Source: Chlorokybus atmophyticus
Lineage: Eukaryota > Streptophyta > Chlorokybophyceae > Chlorokybales > Chlorokybaceae
Assembly (NCBI GenBank): GCA_009103225.1
Contig: RHPI01001292.1
Location: forward strand, 309,878 to 373,877
Direction: 5' to 3'
Length of the DNA: 64,000 bases
The notes beneath the pieces are model-generated. The model did not search any database. It worked only from the letters and a program-made list of their open reading frames with translations, and was not told the DNA's origin. Position numbers and translations under genes: made by a program. The stretch's first letter is position 1, and each line of letters starts with the position of its first letter. Of the stretch, positions 57,846 through 64,000 are shown piece after piece.

Positions 57846-59150
57846 TCACCGTCGCCGTCCGCCAGCAAGACCGGGTATCGACTCCCTAACCTCCTTTGCC
57901 TGGTTGGGATCTGCACAAACACACACAGCACATGGCATGAATGCTATGGTCTGGCCAATGCAGATATGTGGATGAAAGTACAAAGCTGAAGCCAATCCAA
58001 CTTACCTATGAATTGGGTAAATATGCGCGTAAAGAAGCTGAAGTTCCGCAACATGCTTTGTCTCAAAGCTGGTGGTAGCGGCTGCAAAGACAAGGCATCA
58101 GCATCAACTCTACAACATCAGCGCGTGCGACGCATCAGCTCTTCACAAACAGCCTTACCTGGAAGAGGCTTTCAGGGCTGAACACCCTTTGAAGGAAAGC
58201 AAAGTTCCTGCCGAATGCTTCGGAGATTTCAGAAGGCATCTCGAACAGATCGCTGTCTTCATCACCTTGCTGTCCTCCTTGCTTCTGCATGCGCGCGTGC
58301 AGCTCCCTCGCCCCTTGCCTCATCGCTGCACGCCTGCCCGTCCCGCCCCTGACAACCTACCACATGCGCATGATGATCTGTGTGTGCTTCCTCCATAGCC
58401 GCAAACTCAAAAGTGTTCTGACTGTCGATTGCTTTGGAATCTGGGACCAAAGCTACCACTGATGGACGCAGCTTCAATTTTTGTCCAGCAAATGCACGTC
58501 ATGGTTTGCATTCCATGCAGTGTATGCAGAGCTACAGGGTTGGTGTCATTTATGTCAAGCTGTGCTAACTGAACTGGCCAGCATGAGGGGAGAAAGTACA
58601 CAATATCTGTGCAGTCAGTGCCTGAAACGGCAAGCACACATACACGTGCAAGCTATGACCTGTGACACTGCTCTGACCGAGCTAGGTCCACATGGTAGGT
58701 CCGTTTAGCCCAAAATGTGGCGACCGGATTGCTCTATGCTACGCTCTGCCATACCCGCATTTCAATGATAAAAAGGCATGCAGCGATTGCACGAGACGTT
58801 CATGCCGCAGACTTGCCTGGCTAACCCTAGCGCTGCTCCGCTCGACCTCATGACAGCAAGAAACGGCGATGAGCAAACTTACACCAAAGCATGAGCAACT
58901 TCAACATGGACATAGACATAGACGGCAACGACGACGTCGGCCATTCCTACCAGACAAGCCCTTCAACACACCACAGACACACTTTCTCACGCACCTGCTG
59001 AGGGGTGCCCTGAGTGACAGAGACGCTCTCCTGCTTGACGACCCGCTTGGTTGCGGCTGACTTGGACGACACGGGCGAGGAGGCTTTGAGGCCATGCTGC
59101 CCCTCGCGCCTTGCAGCCCCCTCCCCCGTCCTGTCCGCCGCCGCCGCCAT
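57846..59150 (-). CDS. Unidentified small protein, spliced
   Basis: Not recognised. Supported exons: 58995-59150 (ATG 59150; MAAAADRTGEGAARREG, Ser/Lys-rich, ends at a gtgcgt donor), about 58371-58471 (LRPSVVALVPDSKAID to MEEAHTDHH), 58159 to about 58280 (KQGGQQGDEDSDLFEMP, SEISEAFGRNFAFLQRVF), 58006-58081 (PPALRQSMLRNFSFFTRIF) and 57846-57910 (DPNQAKEVRESIPGLAGG, then stop). Donors, acceptors and phases agree except for the join near 58280-58370, where a very short intron must be assumed. The product would be about 170-185 aa: a charged disordered N terminus, then a Phe-rich amphipathic region (NFAFLQRVF / NFSFFTRIFTQF). No signal peptide or clear membrane span. Location and function unknown. 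Confidence 0.55.
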
Positions 59151-60000
59151 GGCTGCCAGGCGGGGTATGCTGCTAGCCTCACAGTGGATAGCATTGCCAC
59201 CAGTATCGCAACGCGATACTTTACGACACTACAGATATCTTTCAGGCTCCAGATACTGCAACCTAAGTACCTTAGCAAAGTACTTGGTGTTCTGCTTTGC
59301 TGCCACGTGGCGCAGGTAGCGAGCTGGGCCGTGGCGGCAGCGGTGGCGTTGTTGTGTAGGCGTACGTGGTTGGAGGACGAGGCGTTGGCGGTCTCAGTGG
59401 GTGACAGTAGCCTTGCTGCGATTCAAGCCCCTGTGCAGCTGATTTGTCCTCCACAGCATGCGGCCGCCGCTGATCGACGCTGACATGCGGCCGTCGAGGT
59501 GGGCTTGTTGCGCAATCGGTGTGCCAACACGTTGTGTAGGTTACTGTGAACGTCGCATTGCTGCTGAGTGATGATGGTTGTTGATCATCAGTGATATTGT
59601 GTGCGGTTGCAGTCAAGTGCACTGGCTGCTATGGTGGTTGCATGGGTGGGGTTCACTTGTAGCAACTGCAGCTTGAGGTTGTTATCAGATTCACTAAGTA
59701 TACATGCCCAATGTTGAGCTGTGTAAAACCGTACATGACAGCTTGCTTGATAGAGAGCTTGGTGCTGATCAACAGTTGAGCGCTTCACAAGCTCTTCCAG
59801 CTATTTACCATGCGCACGTCATTCTCACACTTGACCGTCTATGCATGACCATTTCACTGCATGCATGACACTCCTGTTGTAGTTAAATGCTGGCTTGATT
59901 TGGGGGGAAGTACTTCAGTCAGTCAGTCAGTTACGAGCGTGCTTCAGTTAAGCACGCTCTTGCTACTGGCATCTCAGCTATTAACAGTCTCATGCTGCAG
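59151..60000. other. Divergent intergenic region
   Basis: Lies between the unidentified minus gene and the first supported VPS37 exon. It should contain both promoters and the missing first VPS37 exon(s), which I could not place. An open frame at 59094-59483 has no motif. Confidence 0.45.
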
Positions 60001-61053
60001 TGGACCGCCTGGGGGACCGGGAGGCGCGCAGCTGGCCTGCCCTGAGCTCGCCCAGATGACGCCTGAGCGGCTGCAGGTGTGTGTTGAGGTCCTGCGTGCG
60101 TGCTCGTGCTTGTGTGTTGTCTGGACCCTCTGCTTGAGATTGGAACCGCAGTGCTGTGACTCATTTGTGAACATGATGTTAGGAGTTGCTGACTGATGAG
60201 CGGGCGTTTGCGCGGTTTGCAGAGTCGCAGAACGTGCTGGAAACCGTGATCAGAATGGTACACCCACTACATCCACCAAACGAATGCGCATTGGCTTTGT
60301 GTTCTGCAATAGTTCGTTGACATGTTGCTTGCCCTCGCAGCAAAAGAGGGAGCAAGTCACAGTGAATGAAGCCATTGCGAGAACCAACCTAGCGCTGGAA
60401 CCATCCATAAAAACGCTGCAAGACGAAGTTAGGGTTGTTGCCACTTCTAAAGTTTAACAGTGCACTTATGTATTGAAATTGATTTAAGGTGCTTTGCCCC
60501 TAACATGACAGATAGCCACCATGAGTGCCCAAGTAGAGGATGCCCGTCGCGCCTATGAGAATGCACGTCGTGAACAAAGCGCGATGGTCAGCTCCGTCAG
60601 CCCAGCATCGCTTCTCGACAGATTGCAAAGTCAGTGTATGCTGGGTGTGACAATGCAGTGGGGCAGTCATTGCTACAGTAAATACTGACCATGTGGACGT
60701 TTTTGTTTTTCAGAAGCCGCAGCCGCTGCAGATGACGAGTCAGAAGACTTGATACGGTATGTGGTGGATTGTTTCTGCGGCTAGCTTATTTGTGGCCTCC
60801 AGTTGACGTGTGCCTTGCCTGTTGTGTAGTACATCAACGCTGTGTGGGTTCATCGCATATTAGGTCTTTGTTGGGACGTGTGTTAGGCTAGGGCTTGCCA
60901 ATACAATGTAGGATACTACTCATGGTGTTCATGCTCTGCAGGAATCAAACTCCAAACATGGAGCTGTTGGATCAGTACAAGGCGCTACGCATATTGCATC
61001 ATCGGCGTGTAATGATAGCGCGAGCGGCTCAAAGTCTTGTGCAGGGCAATTGA
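60001..61053 (+). CDS. VPS37: ESCRT-I subunit VPS37 (N terminus not found)
   Basis: Structural subunit of ESCRT-I, which sorts ubiquitinated cargo into multivesicular bodies at endosomes. Supported exons in phase: 60001-60076, 60183-60257, 60341-60433, 60512-60629, 60714-60756, 60942-61053; 172 codons visible. The Mod(r) domain is recognisable: ELAQMTPERLQ, ELLTDERAFARFAESQ, IARTNLALEPSIKTLQDEVR, a coiled coil with EDARRAYENARREQ, then SPASLLDRLQKAAAAADDE with the typical S-P-x-x-L-L-x-x-L...DE-SE pattern, and a basic end LRILHHRRVMIARAAQS matching plant VPS37 (LR..YHRRA). The C-terminal linker is shorter than in Arabidopsis. The first exon starts with one base completing a codon, so at least one upstream exon exists; a Pro/Gly segment (GPPGGPGG) starts the visible part. 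Confidence 0.82.
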
Positions 61054-62506
61054 TAGTGCCGTGTGACTGGATGTCATCTGTATATATGTTGCAAATGTGG
61101 GCTATTGATGGTTGCTGTGCAACTGTCGTGTGCAGACGCATGCATAGTTATAGTCAAAAGTCGGTCATGCATGCGCTGTTGAGAACGCCGTACTGGTGTT
61201 GACTGACACTGTGTGCAGGTTTGGAGAGTCTTCAGAGCTAACAAGCCGCATTGAGAATTGGAATAATGAACATTTTGGTATACAGTCAACCGCCTGTCTG
61301 AAATGATCCACCCCTCATTGTTACAACCCTCAACATGTTCAGCATGTTTGCACTATACAACCCAATTATTTACTGCTATGCTACGTTGGTATCGTTGCAC
61401 ATGTATAACACCAACCAGCCTGTCCCTTGTCTCCTTGCAGCAGGTAGCCACATCTACTACTTTTTTCTTGTGGTCAACCATTCCATTCTAGTAGAACAGC
61501 ATAGTGCGCTACGCGCACTCATGTACATGGGTTTCCTCTCCCCTCTCCTGTGCTGCTCAGGTATACTTGAGCGGCAAAGTAAAGCCGACTTGCCCGACTG
61601 CCTGCCTGCTGGCTATCATTGCACATAGCCCCAGCCCCAGCCCCGTAGTTTAGCTAGGTTGTGCGCTTGTGCTTAATTGTTGGGTTGTTTTGCTGTGAGC
61701 TGTGACTGCCTGCTTGTGCTTGTGTTTGTACTTGCTTGCTTATGCTTCAGTTTCAACCCTATACCGTATAGGTGCATAGAACGGTTTTCACCGCAAATGA
61801 AGTGCCCGCTGCAGCAAAGTTGAACACCATTTCCGGCGTAATGACACTGAGGAACCACAAGACAAGCATGCCTTGATCAGTAATTGACAAAGCTGGAGTC
61901 CACTGCATTAGGCATTGGTAGGTGACAAGACAGCGTAGTAAACTGACTGACTTACATGTGTTGTGCTGTAGATTCGCGCCTTGAAGTGTATATAAACCTG
62001 CTGTTGCTGTCATTGTTGATGGCAGGATAGGTTCTTTGATTGTGACATCTGCAGTTGCACTGGGTATCCATGGTCACGATGCTGACGCTGATATCGTTGC
62101 TTTGAGGGCGCCACTTCTTAAGCTCTAGCATATCGTGGACCAGCGTCTTGCGGCTGTTGGAACGGTAAGCACTTATGCATCAGTCAAATTGTCGAGCCGC
62201 AATGCACGCACGCACGCCTGATGCATGCCTGTACAGGTGCGTGCACTCGCTCACACATGGCATTGTCATTGCACGGTGTGTAAGCATTAACTCACACTGC
62301 ATGCCGAGCACCCTGCCAGGTGTACAGTGTACCAGTGCGGTGTACGCACACCCGCGCGCACAATCTCACACATACTCCACCACTTGTATACACCTACCTG
62401 CTGAAGAAAAAGCCCAGAAAAGCCTCCACTACACCCCGTGCTATGCCAGCCCATACTGCGTCGACATAGTCCCTGCCGCTGCCCTGCGTACGAGGCGATC
62501 CTCCAA

Positions 62507-62789
<283 letters not shown>

Positions 62790-62790
62790 N
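62790..62790. other. Single N at end of CT tract
   Basis: An undetermined base where the CT repeat meets unique sequence; probably a collapsed or joined repeat end. Confidence 0.95.
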
Positions 62791-63876
62791 TGCTCGCACG
62801 CAACTATGAGACGCACCAAAGCTACGCTCGCGCACAGACTGCCTAGTTTGGGGGCAGCAACGCATCACGTGATATGGAAAGGCGCTGGTGCTAGTGGCGC
62901 AACGACCGTCGAGTACCGGTCCAAACCTGGGGATTGCCTGTGGATGTGACGGGCCGATGCCAAGGGAGGTTTCTGACCGGACCGACCGGCTGCACAACGG
63001 CAGCGTAATCGAGGTGACGTATATCCCTCCTTTTCTGGTTCGTGGTTTATACGCATAGCAAGACAGCGACCACCCGTACCTTGTAAGCACTATGGGTTCA
63101 GTGCTTTGTGTGCGGGCAGTTGGCAGCCACTGGTGGTTGTGTGTGTGTCCAGCAGAGTGCGTTCTGTTTCCCCGGTATAGGTAGTGGTAGTTGCGCTATG
63201 TCTTGCCCTGGTAAACTATGACTTGCATTCAGATGTAAATTAACACACCAAGCAGGACGCATACAGCAACCCGCATCATCATCAAGTCCTTGTGAATATT
63301 GCAAGAACGACATTCATTACAAATTACAATACACTTTTAGCAGCTACGGGTTGAAGAGTGACACAGGCCGCAATACGACACTCTGTGTGTAACAACACCC
63401 CTATGACACATGATGGCCCTTGTGGATATAGCCAGAACTCTGCTGCCTGCTTGTTATCAATAGTCATTCAGTCTAAACCAGTTTTCTGCTCTTATCTTAC
63501 ATAATCTGTACATAAAACACGACTAACCAGTAATTTGCTAGCTACTCTGCTATCTCTAATCCTGATGACGCTGGTGCTGATCTCTTTGCTTGCGCTCAAG
63601 GCATAGTTACAACCACATCAAATCTCCCAAGGCGCATCCCCGCGCTAGCAGCGTGTACCAAAAAAGACTGAGAAGAACATAAGCATGTCAAAGAGAGATT
63701 GCATAAGTAACCGTTTTACGAAGAAAAAAGGGTATCCATGGCAGATTTGCAGTAACAAAGGTGCAGTAATAGCCAGTTACTCTGAGAGTGCTGTTCAAGG
63801 AGAGATGCAGAGCTGAGCTGGTATTTACCAGCACAACATCAAGGCAAGGCAGGAAAGACAAACATCCTGTTGTTAC

Positions 63877-64000
63877 CTGTTCACCGAAGTAGCTTCCAGT
63901 CCAGGTATGGTGTGGATCCCAATCATGTCTGAACGGTCTGCGCGCAGGACTTCCAAGTACTTGCTGACAGCGTAGTTGCGGTGGTTGAATCTGCTGTCTC
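63877..64000 (-). CDS. Partial exon of an unidentified gene at window edge
   Basis: A 124 bp minus-strand stretch open in one frame from the window edge to a good donor (AACAG, gtaaca). It reads FNHRNYAVSKYLEVLRADRS and then MIGIHTIPGLEATSVN. The composition is protein-like and the other frames contain stops. I do not recognise the family; the rest of the gene lies to the right and possibly in the 61.7-62.2 kb stretches. Confidence 0.45.

Overview
The window is nuclear DNA of a photosynthetic eukaryote, most likely a green alga. Genes are split by many short GT-AG introns. Several products carry plastid transit-like leaders (homoserine kinase, ferritin, serine acetyltransferase). One gene encodes SDH6, a plant-lineage subunit of mitochondrial complex II. 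Introns and spacers are rich in CA/TG and CACACG simple repeats. There is no operon structure, no CRISPR array and no rRNA. I cannot name the species.

Layout: a 2.7 kb AT-rich spacer with a dispersed repeat; homoserine kinase (+, 2707-5026); a very large, about 35-exon gene for a SLIP-GC-like dynamin-family GTPase (-, 5996-15296); a Nudix UDP-sugar pyrophosphatase-like gene (+, 15556-17679) head to head with it; a bZIP transcription factor (-, 19151-21526); a kinesin-14 (-, 22849-26753); SDH6 (+, 27956-28872); ferritin (+, 30951-32326); a decayed Ty3/gypsy chromovirus (35689-43086) with a pogo-like MITE inside its 3' LTR; serine acetyltransferase (+, 45748-48135); the spliceosome core protein PRP8 (-, 49262-56939), almost all in one 6.9 kb exon; an unidentified small gene (-, 57846-59150); ESCRT-I VPS37 (+, 60001-61053, N terminus not found); a 280 bp CT tract; and a partial exon at the right edge.

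Most genes are unrelated housekeeping genes. Homoserine kinase and serine acetyltransferase are both plastid-type amino-acid genes (threonine and cysteine branches). The most unusual locus is the SLIP-GC-like GTPase. Its reconstructed frame has a Tudor/agenet-like insert inside the GTPase domain and an MBD-like C terminus, which is what one would expect of a chromatin-targeted dynamin-family protein. The same gene contains a candidate 2-nucleotide microexon and a GC-AG intron. Exon models were built by hand from reading frame, splice dinucleotides and phase. They are internally phase-consistent, but there is no transcript support.
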